A program made the translations under genes and the position numbers. A model generated the notes under the pieces. The model was given only the letters and a program-made list of their open reading frames with translations. It searched no databases and was not told the origin of the DNA. This document shows, one piece after another, positions 1 to 5,980 of a DNA stretch of 6,990 bases; the stretch's first letter is position 1; every line of letters starts with the position of its first letter. Source of the DNA: Chromatiales bacterium (GTDB lineage: Bacteria; Pseudomonadota; Gammaproteobacteria; Thiohalospirales; Thiohalospiraceae); contig JALSRO010000458.1 in assembly GCA_026984715.1 (NCBI GenBank), positions 1 through 6,990 on the forward strand, in the 5' to 3' direction.

Positions 1-675
1 TCCGCATTCGGTCTTGGGGGAGTCCACCCAGCGCCCGTCACGATCCTGACCGGGGACGGTGCAGTGGGTGCATCCGATGGAGGAGTAGCCTTCCGCCACC
101 AATGGGTGGAACGGCAGTTGGTGCTCTTTGATATAGGCATCCCGCTCCTCCTTGGTCATGTCGATGAGCGGATAGAAACGGATGATGCCGTTGCGCTCTA
201 CGAATATGTCCAGAGTGGCACGATGTTCGGTCTGCCAGCGCATCAGGCTGGAGATCCATACATCGAAATGGGTCTTTATCTCGTCGAACGGCTCTATTTT
301 GTTGATAGTACAGCAGAAATCAGGATCTGTCTTGTAAATCTCCTCCTTCTCGGTGAATTCGTGCTTCCACTTTTCGGCGCGCACTTCCACCACATCCAGA
401 TTGTATAGTTTGGTGAGTTTCTTCTTGTACTCCAGGGTCTGTGGAAAATGGAAGCCGGTATCTATGAAATAGACCTTCTGCTTGGGGGCCAGCCGGGAGA
501 ACAGATGCAGGAAAAAGGCGGAGGTGGCGGCAAACGATGAGGTGAGCATCACCTTCTCCGGATCGAAATCCAGATACAGCTGTTTGACACGCTCCTCTAC
601 CGACAGATCATGGTATTTTTCATTGAGGGCCGCCAGTCGGTCGGCGTTGCCACCAGGAGTGGTCTCTTTACTCAT
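1..675 (-). CDS. cysH: CysH-type APS/PAPS reductase, 3' end cut by window edge
   Basis: This reads as a thioredoxin-dependent adenylyl-sulfate or phosphoadenylyl-sulfate reductase, which makes sulfite from activated sulfate in cytoplasmic assimilatory sulfate reduction. The minus frame is open from ATG at 675 to the window edge (225 codons). Residues 45-55 (TSSFAATSAFF) form the PP-loop-like nucleotide site, and FIDTGFHFPQT (70-80) is a family hallmark. C121-C122 and C202-x-x-C205 are the four [4Fe-4S] ligands found in APS-reductase-type members and absent from E. coli CysH. The catalytic Cys lies in KTECG (C224, bases 4-6). The usual GLRR-type substrate motif reads SSLMRWQTEHR (142-152), which is divergent, so the choice of APS or PAPS is uncertain. 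The four iron-sulfur cysteines favour APS. A purine-rich stretch (AAAGGAAGA) lies about 13-21 bases upstream of the ATG. An in-frame GTG two codons earlier is an alternative start. The gene is divergent from glk. Confidence 0.9.
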   Translation of the reverse strand, partial: MSKETTPGGNADRLAALNEKYHDLSVEERVKQLYLDFDPEKVMLTSSFAATSAFFLHLFSRLAPKQKVYFIDTGFHFPQTLEYKKKLTKLYNLDVVEVRAEKWKHEFTEKEEIYKTDPDFCCTINKIEPFDEIKTHFDVWISSLMRWQTEHRATLDIFVERNGIIRFYPLIDMTKEERDAYIKEHQLPFHPLVAEGYSSIGCTHCTVPGQDRDGRWVDSPKTECG

Positions 676-763
676 CAGCACGTTTGATGTCCGGGTCTTC
701 CTTTCGTGAATCGGACTCTATACTCTATACCTTTCTTTGGGGTGGGTAAATCCATCTTCAGTT
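676..763. promoter_or_regulatory. Divergent intergenic region between cysH and glk
   Basis: These 88 bases must carry the 5' signals of both divergent genes. A 7-bp unit ACTCTAT is repeated in tandem at 715-728. It contains TATACT (719-724), a fair sigma70 -10 match for glk. The -35 at about 696-701 (TCTTCC) is poor. Read on the minus strand the same stretch gives TATAGAGTATAGAG, a possible -10 for cysH. The assignment is tentative because neither -35 is convincing, and the tandem repeat could instead be an operator. Confidence 0.3.
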
Positions 764-1756
764 ATGACAACCAAGAATAACGAAATGTTTCCCATGCTGG
801 TCGGAGATGTGGGGGGCACCAATGCACGCTTTGGGTTGCTGCCCGGGCGTGGAGCGCGGCCTCGATGCGTGGTGACATACCGATGCGCCGAATTTCCAGG
901 GATCGTCGATGCGCTGAAGCACTATCTCTCCCGGATCGATGCTGCGCGTCCCCGTTACGGGGCTATTGCCGTGGCCACGGCGGTAACCGGTGACCGGATC
1001 CGGATGACCAACCATGTGTGGCAGTTCTCCGTGGAGGAGACTCGTCGTATCCTGAAGCTGGAACAGCTGAAGGTGGTCAACGACTTTACGGCACTGGCGC
1101 TGGCGCTCCCATTTCTCACACCGGAGGAGAAGGTGCAGATTGGCGGCGGAGAGGCGGTGCCGGGTACTGCGGTTGCATTGCTGGGTCCCGGGACGGGGTT
1201 GGGGGTGTCAGGTCTGGTTCCGGCCGGAGAACGTTGGATTCCGCTACAGGGTGAAGGTGGGCACGTGACGTTTGCTCCCGACAGTGAGCGGGAGTTCGAG
1301 ATCGCCCGTATTCTGCGCCAGAGGCATGGGCATGTTTCGGCTGAACGGCTGTTGTCAGGCCCTGGTCTGGTCAATCTGTACCGGGCGTACGCTGTGCTGC
1401 AAGGGGTGGAGGCCTCCTCCTTCACCCCTGCGGATGTCACCTCCAGGGCACTGGCAGGGGAGTGCTCACTCTGTGAAGCGGCGCTGGAGAGTTTCTGCGC
1501 CATTCTTGGAACTACTGCCGGCAATCTCGCACTTACCCTTGGGGCGCGGGGTGGGATCTATGTAGGAGGGGGGATCGTTCCCAGGCTGGGGGAGTATTTT
1601 GCCGCTTCGCCGTTTCGGCAACGTTTCGAACAGAAGGGCCGTTTCTCGGACTATCTGGCAGCGATCCCCTGCTGGGTGATTGTGGCAAAATATCCTGCCT
1701 TGATTGGTGCAGCCGATTTTCTGCTCCAGCAACAGAGTGAAATGGTGTCCGGATGA
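764..1756 (+). CDS. glk: Glucokinase (ROK-independent, bacterial Glk family)
   Basis: Cytoplasmic ATP-dependent glucokinase, converting glucose to glucose 6-phosphate. It gives 330 residues from ATG 764, close to the roughly 320 of E. coli Glk. Visible motifs are the phosphate-1 loop GDVGGTN (14-20), the catalytic Asp in VNDFTA (D107), a GPGTGLGVSG nucleotide loop, and the sugar-binding EGGH (164-167). HVSAERLLSGPGLVNLY follows, with E194 matching the second glucose-binding Glu, then a C-terminal GGIYVGGGIVPR segment. The frame stays open upstream to a TTG at 737, but the extra residues resemble nothing in the family. ATG 764 gives a normal N-terminus, and ATG 785 or 794 cannot be excluded because no strong Shine-Dalgarno is visible for any of them. 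The stop overlaps the glgX start (ATGA), implying co-transcription and translational coupling. Together the two genes suggest use of glucose and maltodextrins from glycogen. Confidence 0.95.
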   Translation: MTTKNNEMFPMLVGDVGGTNARFGLLPGRGARPRCVVTYRCAEFPGIVDALKHYLSRIDAARPRYGAIAVATAVTGDRIRMTNHVWQFSVEETRRILKLEQLKVVNDFTALALALPFLTPEEKVQIGGGEAVPGTAVALLGPGTGLGVSGLVPAGERWIPLQGEGGHVTFAPDSEREFEIARILRQRHGHVSAERLLSGPGLVNLYRAYAVLQGVEASSFTPADVTSRALAGECSLCEAALESFCAILGTTAGNLALTLGARGGIYVGGGIVPRLGEYFAASPFRQRFEQKGRFSDYLAAIPCWVIVAKYPALIGAADFLLQQQSEMVSG

Positions 1757-3906
1757 GCAGAAACAGACCTGTATTGCCGGGAAAACCGTGGCCACTCGGC
1801 CCGACCTGGGATGGCCATGGTGTCAATTTTGCGCTTTTCTCTGCCAATGCAGAGAAGGTGGAGTTGTGCCTGTTCGATGACTCCGGCCGGCATGAGCTGG
1901 AGCGTGTCGTCCTGCCGGAGCAGACCCACCATGTCTGGCATGTCTATCTGCCTGATATCGGGCCCGGCACGCTGTATGGCTATCGGGTCTATGGCCCCTA
2001 CCAGCCGGAGCAGGGGCACCGTTTCAACCATCATAAGTTGCTGCTGGATCCGTATGCCCGGCAGCTGTTTGGCAACTTCCGCTGGATTGAGGCACACTAT
2101 GGATACCGTTTTGGAAGCCCGCGAGAGGATCTCTCCTTCGACAAGCGCGACAACGCACAGGCCATGCCGAAGTGCCGGGTGGTCGATCCCGCCTTCACCT
2201 GGGACGGAGACCGTTCTCCCGCCATCCCCTGGTCTCAAACCATCATCTATGAAACCCATGTAAAGGGGTTCACCATCCTGCATCAGGGGGTGCCTGTAGC
2301 CGAGCGGGGAACCTATGCGGGGATGGGGCATCACGAGATAGTGGCTTACCTCAAGGCGCTGGGGATCACCTCCGTGGAGCTGTTGCCGGTGCACTCCTTC
2401 GTGGATGACCACTTTCTGGTCAAGAAGGGGCTGCGCAACTACTGGGGCTACAATACGCTGAACTTCTTCGCCCCGGAGTCCCGCTACATGAGTCGCCCCG
2501 ACCTGGCAGAGTTCAAAACCATGGTGAGACGGCTGCACGATGCCGGTATCGAAGTGCTGCTGGATGTGGTCTACAATCATACTGCTGAGGGGAGCCACCT
2601 GGGGCCGACCCTCAGCTTTCGCGGTATCGACAACGCCTCCTACTACTGGCTGGACCAGGACAATCCGCGCTACTACATCAACGACACCGGTGTGGGCAAC
2701 ACACTCAACGTCAGCCACCCTTACGTGCTGCGACTGGTGATGGACAGTCTGCGCTACTGGGTAACGGAGATGCATGTGGATGGGTTCCGTTTCGATCTGG
2801 CTGTGGTGCTGGGGCGGGAGAAGCATGGCTTCGACCCCTACAGCGGTTTCTTCGACGCAATCCAGCAGGATCCGATCCTCTCCCGTGTAAAGCTAATCGC
2901 GGAGCCTTGGGATGTGGGGCCGGGAGGCTATCAGCTCGGCAACTTTCCTGCCGGCTGGGCAGAGTGGAACGACCACTTTCGTGATACGGTACGGCGTTTC
3001 TGGCGTGGCGACAAGGGGGTGCTGCCCGATGTGGGGCGGCGGTTGCTTGGCTCCAGCGATCTGTTTGAGAGCAAGGGGCGCAAGCCCTGGGCCAGTATCA
3101 ACTTCGTTGCCTGTCACGACGGTTTCACCCTGGCGGATACCGTCAGCTATAACGAACGGCATAACGAGGCCAACGGGGAGGAGAACCGCGACGGACACCA
3201 CGAAAACTTCAGCTACAATCATGGTGTCGAGGGAGCAACGGACGATCCGGCGATCACCTCGTTGCGTCGCAGACAGCGTCGCAACATGCTCGCCAACGTC
3301 CTGTTTGCACAGGGGACGCCGATGCTGCTGGCGGGAGACGAGTTTGGCCGCAGCCAGAGCGGGAACAACAATGCCTATTGCCAGGACAACCGTATCAACT
3401 GGGTCGATTGGGGCGCAATTCCCGAGGAAGAGAAAGAGTTTATCGAGTTCGTACGCTATTTGATTTCGCTGCGCCGCGATCATCCAGTATTGCGACGCCA
3501 GCACTTCCTGCATGGCAGGCAGGTGTCGAAACGAACAGGTCTGCGGAACATCGAGTGGCTGGATCCCAAGGGAGGGGAGATGAGTGCGGAGCGTTGGCAC
3601 GACCCCGATCTCCACTGTATCGGGATGCTGTTGACCGGTGACGCGCTGGAGACGGTGGTGGCGCAACTTCCCGTGGAGATCGATGATACTCTGCTGATCA
3701 TCATGAATGCAGACGAGCAGGATGCAACCTTCCAACTGCCCGAGGTTTCGGGGCGGTCGGGGGGCGGAGCCTACTGGATCTATCTGCTCGATACCGCACA
3801 GCCATGCCAGCCCGTGGATGGGAAGAGTGTGGTGACCGGCAATGAGGTGGAGGTGGTATCACACAGCATGCTTCTCCTGACCTTGTGCAGCAGCGGGGAG
3901 TGCTGA
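1753..3906 (+). CDS. glgX: Glycogen debranching enzyme GlgX (GH13 isoamylase-type)
   Basis: Hydrolyses alpha-1,6 branches, in family members mainly the short branches left by glycogen phosphorylase, releasing maltodextrins in the cytoplasm. The 717 residues are somewhat longer than the roughly 657 of E. coli GlgX. An N-terminal CBM48-like beta-sandwich (about 12-105, with GVNFALFS and YGYRVYGPY) precedes the GH13 barrel. All four GH13 regions are intact: DVVYNHT (271-277), DGFRFDLA (343-350, nucleophile D348), AEPWD (383-387, acid/base E384) and CHDGFTL (454-460, transition-state D456). SYNERHNEANGEENRDG follows and is typical of the isoamylase/GlgX group. The C-terminal 120 or so residues are the less conserved beta domain. 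The start ATG lies inside the glk stop codon region (4-bp overlap), so translation is probably coupled. No glgA, glgB, glgC or glgP is present within the window. Downstream comes repeat copy A, with no classical terminator between. Confidence 0.96.
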   Translation: MSRNRPVLPGKPWPLGPTWDGHGVNFALFSANAEKVELCLFDDSGRHELERVVLPEQTHHVWHVYLPDIGPGTLYGYRVYGPYQPEQGHRFNHHKLLLDPYARQLFGNFRWIEAHYGYRFGSPREDLSFDKRDNAQAMPKCRVVDPAFTWDGDRSPAIPWSQTIIYETHVKGFTILHQGVPVAERGTYAGMGHHEIVAYLKALGITSVELLPVHSFVDDHFLVKKGLRNYWGYNTLNFFAPESRYMSRPDLAEFKTMVRRLHDAGIEVLLDVVYNHTAEGSHLGPTLSFRGIDNASYYWLDQDNPRYYINDTGVGNTLNVSHPYVLRLVMDSLRYWVTEMHVDGFRFDLAVVLGREKHGFDPYSGFFDAIQQDPILSRVKLIAEPWDVGPGGYQLGNFPAGWAEWNDHFRDTVRRFWRGDKGVLPDVGRRLLGSSDLFESKGRKPWASINFVACHDGFTLADTVSYNERHNEANGEENRDGHHENFSYNHGVEGATDDPAITSLRRRQRRNMLANVLFAQGTPMLLAGDEFGRSQSGNNNAYCQDNRINWVDWGAIPEEEKEFIEFVRYLISLRRDHPVLRRQHFLHGRQVSKRTGLRNIEWLDPKGGEMSAERWHDPDLHCIGMLLTGDALETVVAQLPVEIDDTLLIIMNADEQDATFQLPEVSGRSGGGAYWIYLLDTAQPCQPVDGKSVVTGNEVEVVSHSMLLLTLCSSGEC

Positions 3907-3950
3907 GCAAAGGCCTGCCTCCCGTCCGCATCAGTCGTCGGTGGCATTGG

Positions 3951-4195
3951 TATTAACCCGGCAACAATATATGTCGCATTCAGGGCTTCAGGCAGGCACC
4001 GGAACAAGGCGCAGTGCGCAGGCAAGGGTCACTCCCTCGTCGAGGTCGCTCCAGTGCATCCCTGCACCCGCGACACTCGGAGATCCTGTCCAGCGCACCG
4101 GAATGCAGGGCCGGTGCCTGCCTGAAGCCCCTAACCCTGTGATATTCAATGACAGGCCACGGCTGAATACGATATATATCGTTGCCGGGTTAATA
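3951..4195 (+). repeat. Palindromic intergenic element, copy A (245 bp)
   Basis: This fills most of the 461-bp gap between glgX and the cold-shock gene. The ends are 33-bp inverted repeats (3951-3983 and 4163-4195) with only 3 mismatches, starting TATTAACCCGGCAAC. A second, perfect 20-bp inverted repeat lies inside (3983-4002 with 4111-4130). A further nested arm CCCTGCA/TGCAGGG (4060-4066, 4104-4110) follows. A short hairpin CCTGT..ACAGG lies at about 4134-4155, between the inner and outer right arms. No coding potential is convincing: an open frame across it (3941-4381) merely reads through the palindrome. Copies B and C are homologous over most of their length. It could be a MITE-like mobile element, a BIME-type repeat, or a structured RNA or 3'-UTR module. 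No named family is recognised. Confidence 0.85.
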
Positions 4196-4259
4196 AGCAC
4201 CTTTTTCACATCTGATACCGGAGACCGGACGAAAATTTGCGGCAAACAGCGCAAAAAAC

Positions 4260-4287
4260 TTACCTCGGTAAAAAAATCGGCTACAAT
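4260..4287 (+). promoter_or_regulatory. Candidate sigma70 promoter of the cold-shock gene
   Basis: A -10 hexamer TACAAT (4282-4287, 5 of 6 to TATAAT) lies 16 bp after TTACCT (4260-4265, 3 of 6 to TTGACA), with an A-rich spacer. Transcription would start near 4294 and leave an untranslated leader of about 75 nt before ATG 4368. It sits downstream of repeat copy A, so the cold-shock gene probably has a promoter independent of glgX. Confidence 0.4.
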
Positions 4288-4367
4288 AAGTATGCCCCGA
4301 AGCTGGAAGAGAGCAGACATCTCGGTAGTTGAGGGGGCAGCATTGTATGATAAAGAGAGATTTGATT

Positions 4368-4577
4368 ATGTCAGAACGTGAAACAGGTACGGTAAAGTGG
4401 TTCAACAACTCCAAGGGGTATGGCTTTATTCAGCGAGAGCAGGGAGATGATGTCTTCGTTCATTTCCGGGCTATCAAAGGCGATGGCTACCGTACCTTGG
4501 AAGAAGGGCAGCAGGTAGAGTTTTCTGTCACGCAGGGGCAGAAGGGGCTGCAGGCTGAGGAAGTGCAACTTTTGTGA
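4368..4577 (+). CDS. Cold-shock domain protein (CspA family)
   Basis: Single-domain OB-fold nucleic acid binding protein of 69 residues, the usual Csp length. Such proteins bind single-stranded RNA or DNA and act as RNA chaperones in cold or stationary phase. TGTVKWFN lies at residues 6-13. The RNA-binding motifs are RNP1 KGYGFI and RNP2 VFVHF, followed by [11 protein letters not shown] and a terminal KGLQAEEV, all standard for the family. ATG 4368 is chosen because family members begin [10 protein letters not shown] and a purine-rich stretch (AAAGAGAGA, 4352-4360) lies 7 bases upstream. An in-frame ATG at 4347 has the stronger Shine-Dalgarno (GAGGGGG, 4331-4337, 9 bases upstream) and would add seven residues, so the start is genuinely ambiguous. 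A strong intrinsic terminator follows. It cannot be assigned to a particular csp paralogue, and cold induction is not shown. Confidence 0.95.
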   Translation: MSERETGTVKWFNNSKGYGFIQREQGDDVFVHFRAIKGDGYRTLEEGQQVEFSVTQGQKGLQAEEVQLL

Positions 4578-4620
4578 CAACAGTCTGGGCGGGCGGCTGT
4601 CCGTCCAGCTCGATTGGGGA

Positions 4621-4651
4621 AAAAGCGCCGGTGTTGCCGGCGCTTTTTTTT
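4621..4651 (+). terminator. Intrinsic terminator after the cold-shock gene
   Basis: An 11-bp perfect stem (4621-4631 AAAAGCGCCGG with 4637-4647 CCGGCGCTTTT), a 5-nt loop TGTTG and a run of eight T (4644-4651) follow 43 nt after the stop. The A-run on the 5' side would serve as a T-run on the other strand, so it could work in both directions. It separates the cold-shock transcript from repeat copy B. Confidence 0.93.
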
Positions 4652-4670
4652 ATCACGGCAACCCCTTGTT

Positions 4671-4839
4671 GAGCCGGCGACCTTATATCCTATCCAGCCG
4701 TGGCGTGTCGGCTTGCCGCAAGGCAGCCGCTCCACAACAAGATGGAGTAACGCAGCCTGAAGGCCGAAGTGTTCCTCCTTCTGCACCCTGTTCCGGCAAC
4801 TGCCCGAAGCCCTGAATGCGGCAATATCGTTACCGGGTC
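4671..4839 (-). repeat. Palindromic intergenic element, copy B (169 bp, inverted)
   Basis: It fills most of the 324-bp gap between the cold-shock gene and the small membrane gene. Its right part, read on the minus strand (from 4839), matches the left half of copies A and C. Bases 4786-4814 are identical over 29 bp to the minus-strand counterpart of 5599-5627 in copy C. Its other end (4671-4706) is degenerate but matches the right arm of copy A (GCCACGGCTG shared exactly, then an ATA..GATATA core). The middle holds a bulged hairpin at 4709-4729. Between the element and ATG 4902 lies only a short dyad AACCC..GGGTT (4853-4867), and no convincing promoter is seen. The left boundary is approximate. 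Confidence 0.75.
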
Positions 4840-4901
4840 ACCAATAATGAAGAACCCTTTGGGGGTTGAGATGGTCCAACTATCAGAATAAGGTAAGGAT
4901 T

Positions 4902-5093
4902 ATGGAGACAATGGCCGTTTGGGAACAGATACTGCTTGGATTGCTACTGGTGGTTGTTCTGGTCTGGATCTTCCCTGGTTTGAAACATACGCTCAGGAAC
5001 TCACCCAAGGCGACCGCAGCTGACTGGAAGAGCCTGCTCCTGCCAATCGGTCTTGTGGTTCTGTTCGTGCTGTTGCTTCTTTCCCTCGTTTGA
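4902..5093 (+). CDS. Small two-helix membrane protein, function unknown
   Basis: A 63-residue protein with two strongly hydrophobic segments, roughly residues 8-26 (ILLGLLLVVVLVWIF) and 45-62 (LLLPIGLVVLFVLLLLSL). They are joined by a polar, basic loop (KHTLRNSPKATAADWK), so it is an inner-membrane helical hairpin. There is no cleavable signal peptide. ATG 4902 is chosen because AAGG at 4890-4893 lies 8 bases upstream; ATG 4911 (three codons later) is an alternative, and the frame opens as far up as a TTG at 4866. It ends 24 bases before the universal stress protein gene on the same strand, so the two are probably co-transcribed. The proline-bounded loop and clean codon structure suggest a real conserved gene. 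I recognise no named family and infer no activity. Confidence 0.75.
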   Translation: METMAVWEQILLGLLLVVVLVWIFPGLKHTLRNSPKATAADWKSLLLPIGLVVLFVLLLLSLV

Positions 5094-5117
5094 ATCGGTA
5101 GACTGGAGAAAAAGATA

Positions 5118-5561
5118 ATGAGCGGTTACCAACATATTCTGCTGGCGGTGGATTTCATGCCTGGAGTGGAGAATATCTGCCAGAGGGCGCGAGAGGTGGC
5201 CGAATGCAACGGTGCGCGGCTGAGTGTCATCCATGTGATAGAGCCGGTCGTGATGGCGCCCCCCTATGAAGGCATGCCATCCCTGCCGGTGGATTTCGAG
5301 CAGCAGATGCTGGAGTCGGCAAGGGATTCGCTGCGACAACTACTCGATCGCCAGAAGATGATGGAGAGCGTCGAGTGGTCGGTGGAGGTGGGTTCGGTCA
5401 AGTGGACCATCATCGAGCAGGCTAGGGAGCAGAGGGTCGATCTCATCGTAATCGGTAGCCATGGCCGGCATGGGTTGGAGAGACTGCTGGGTTCCACCGC
5501 CAATGCAGTGCTGCATGCGGCACCATGCGATGTGTTGGCGGTGCATCTGAAAAATGGGTAA
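5118..5561 (+). CDS. Universal stress protein, UspA family
   Basis: A 147-residue single-domain cytoplasmic Usp with an alpha/beta nucleotide-binding fold. Family members aid survival in starvation, oxidative or membrane-energy stress, and many bind ATP. The N-terminal strand HILLAVDF carries the conserved Asp (D12). The second strand is ARLSVIHVIEP (33-43), and VDLIVIGSHGRHGLERLLGST (107-127) is the phosphate/ribose loop. The classic ATP-binding pattern is G-2X-G-9X-G(S/T). Here the spacing is G113-2X-G116-8X-G125-S126, one residue short, a spacing I believe is common in one Usp subgroup, so ATP binding is likely but not certain. The C-terminal PCDVLAV strand is typical. GGAGA at 5105-5109, 8 bases before ATG 5118, supports the start. 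It follows the small membrane gene by 24 bases, and its stop is only 11 bases before repeat copy C. Confidence 0.95.
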   Translation: MSGYQHILLAVDFMPGVENICQRAREVAECNGARLSVIHVIEPVVMAPPYEGMPSLPVDFEQQMLESARDSLRQLLDRQKMMESVEWSVEVGSVKWTIIEQAREQRVDLIVIGSHGRHGLERLLGSTANAVLHAAPCDVLAVHLKNG

Positions 5562-5572
5562 CGATTGCGAAC

Positions 5573-5759
5573 AACCCGGCAACAATATATGTCACATCCA
5601 GGGCTTCGGGCAGTTGCCGGAACAGGGCGCCGTGCCCAGGGAGGGGCGCTCCGGCGCACTCGTGTGCTCGCGACGGTTGGAGTTACCTTTCCGGCACGCT
5701 GGAACCCAGGATGGGTGCCTGTTCGGAGCCTGGAATAGGAGATATATCGCTGTTGGGTT
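5573..5759 (+). repeat. Palindromic intergenic element, copy C (187 bp)
   Basis: It begins 11 bases after the universal stress protein stop. The left end (AACCCGGCAACAATATAT from 5573) nearly equals that of copy A, and the right end (5731-5759) is its imperfect inverted repeat. Bases 5599-5627 are identical to copy B (minus strand). Interior blocks align with copy A throughout, for example CGCGAC, CCAGG and GGGTGCCTG near the right arm. It lacks about 30 nt that copy A carries between its inner and outer right arms. The internal inverted repeat that is perfect in A is eroded here (about 11 of 17 positions). No terminator is otherwise visible after the stress gene, so this structure might end or protect its transcript. 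Confidence 0.82.
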
Positions 5760-5787
5760 TATGATAATTTGAATATTGGTCTATTAT

Positions 5788-5954
5788 TAACAGAATGTTG
5801 AAAAAGCCAATCCATGATCTTTTTCAACGCGGGGCCGGAAAAGTGCGATTTCCCACCCCCTTCATTTTCAATGGCTTGACACCATTGGAAATGGCGACAC
5901 ATCCCTGTGCCGCAAACAGACTGTCGAAAACCAGCTGTTTTCAACAGCCTGTTA
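5788..5954. mobile_element. MITE-like inverted-repeat element (167 bp), distinct family
   Basis: The ends are inverted: TAACAGAATGTTGAAAA from 5788, and, read on the minus strand from 5954, TAACAGGCTGTTGAAAA, with 2 mismatches in 17. TA lies at both outermost positions and could be a target duplication. Internal dyads include a perfect 10-bp stem GTTGAAAAAG/CTTTTTCAAC (5797-5828), TTTCAATGG..CCATTGGAAA (about 5865-5891) and GCTGTTttcAACAGC (5934-5948). The TGTTGAAAA motif resembles insertion-sequence ends, so this could be a non-autonomous MITE or the internally deleted residue of an IS. No transposase fragment is visible. It is unrelated in sequence to elements A, B and C. Confidence 0.65.
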
Positions 5955-5964
5955 GATTTGAGTT

Positions 5965-5980
5965 TGGCAAAAAGGAGGCA
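5965..5980 (+). promoter_or_regulatory. Possible sigma54-type promoter upstream of hpf
   Basis: TGGCAAAAAGGAGGCA has the key GG and GC dinucleotides 12 bases apart (5966-5967 and 5978-5979), as in TGGCAC-N5-TTGCW, but the -12 half reads AGGCA instead of TTGCA. It would give a leader of about 53 nt before hpf. It lies just outside the MITE-like element at 5788-5954. A chance match is quite possible. Confidence 0.25.

Noticed and set aside
64..408. Plus-strand open frame at the left end
   Set aside because: Antisense to the clearly recognisable CysH, whose minus frame runs unbroken through the region.
1651..2826. Long open frame (391 codons) on the minus strand within glgX and the end of glk
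   Set aside because: It lies wholly antisense to two intact genes, has repetitive His/Val/Gln-rich composition typical of a reversed coding strand, and shows no recognisable domain.
2893..3735. Open frame of 280 codons on the minus strand within glgX
   Set aside because: Antisense shadow of the conserved GH13 domain, with no family resemblance and no ribosome site.
3941..4381. Open frame of 146 codons covering repeat copy A and running into the cold-shock gene
   Set aside because: It reads straight through an inverted repeat, a promoter candidate and a different-frame real gene. The composition follows the palindrome, and copies B and C do not preserve the frame.
4853..4867. Hairpin AACCC..GGGTT before the small membrane gene as a terminator or riboswitch part
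   Set aside because: Only five base pairs and no T-run; too short to support a call.
3951..5759. CRISPR array
   Set aside because: The repeats are long, diverged, in mixed orientation and separated by whole genes. No short regular repeat-spacer pattern exists.
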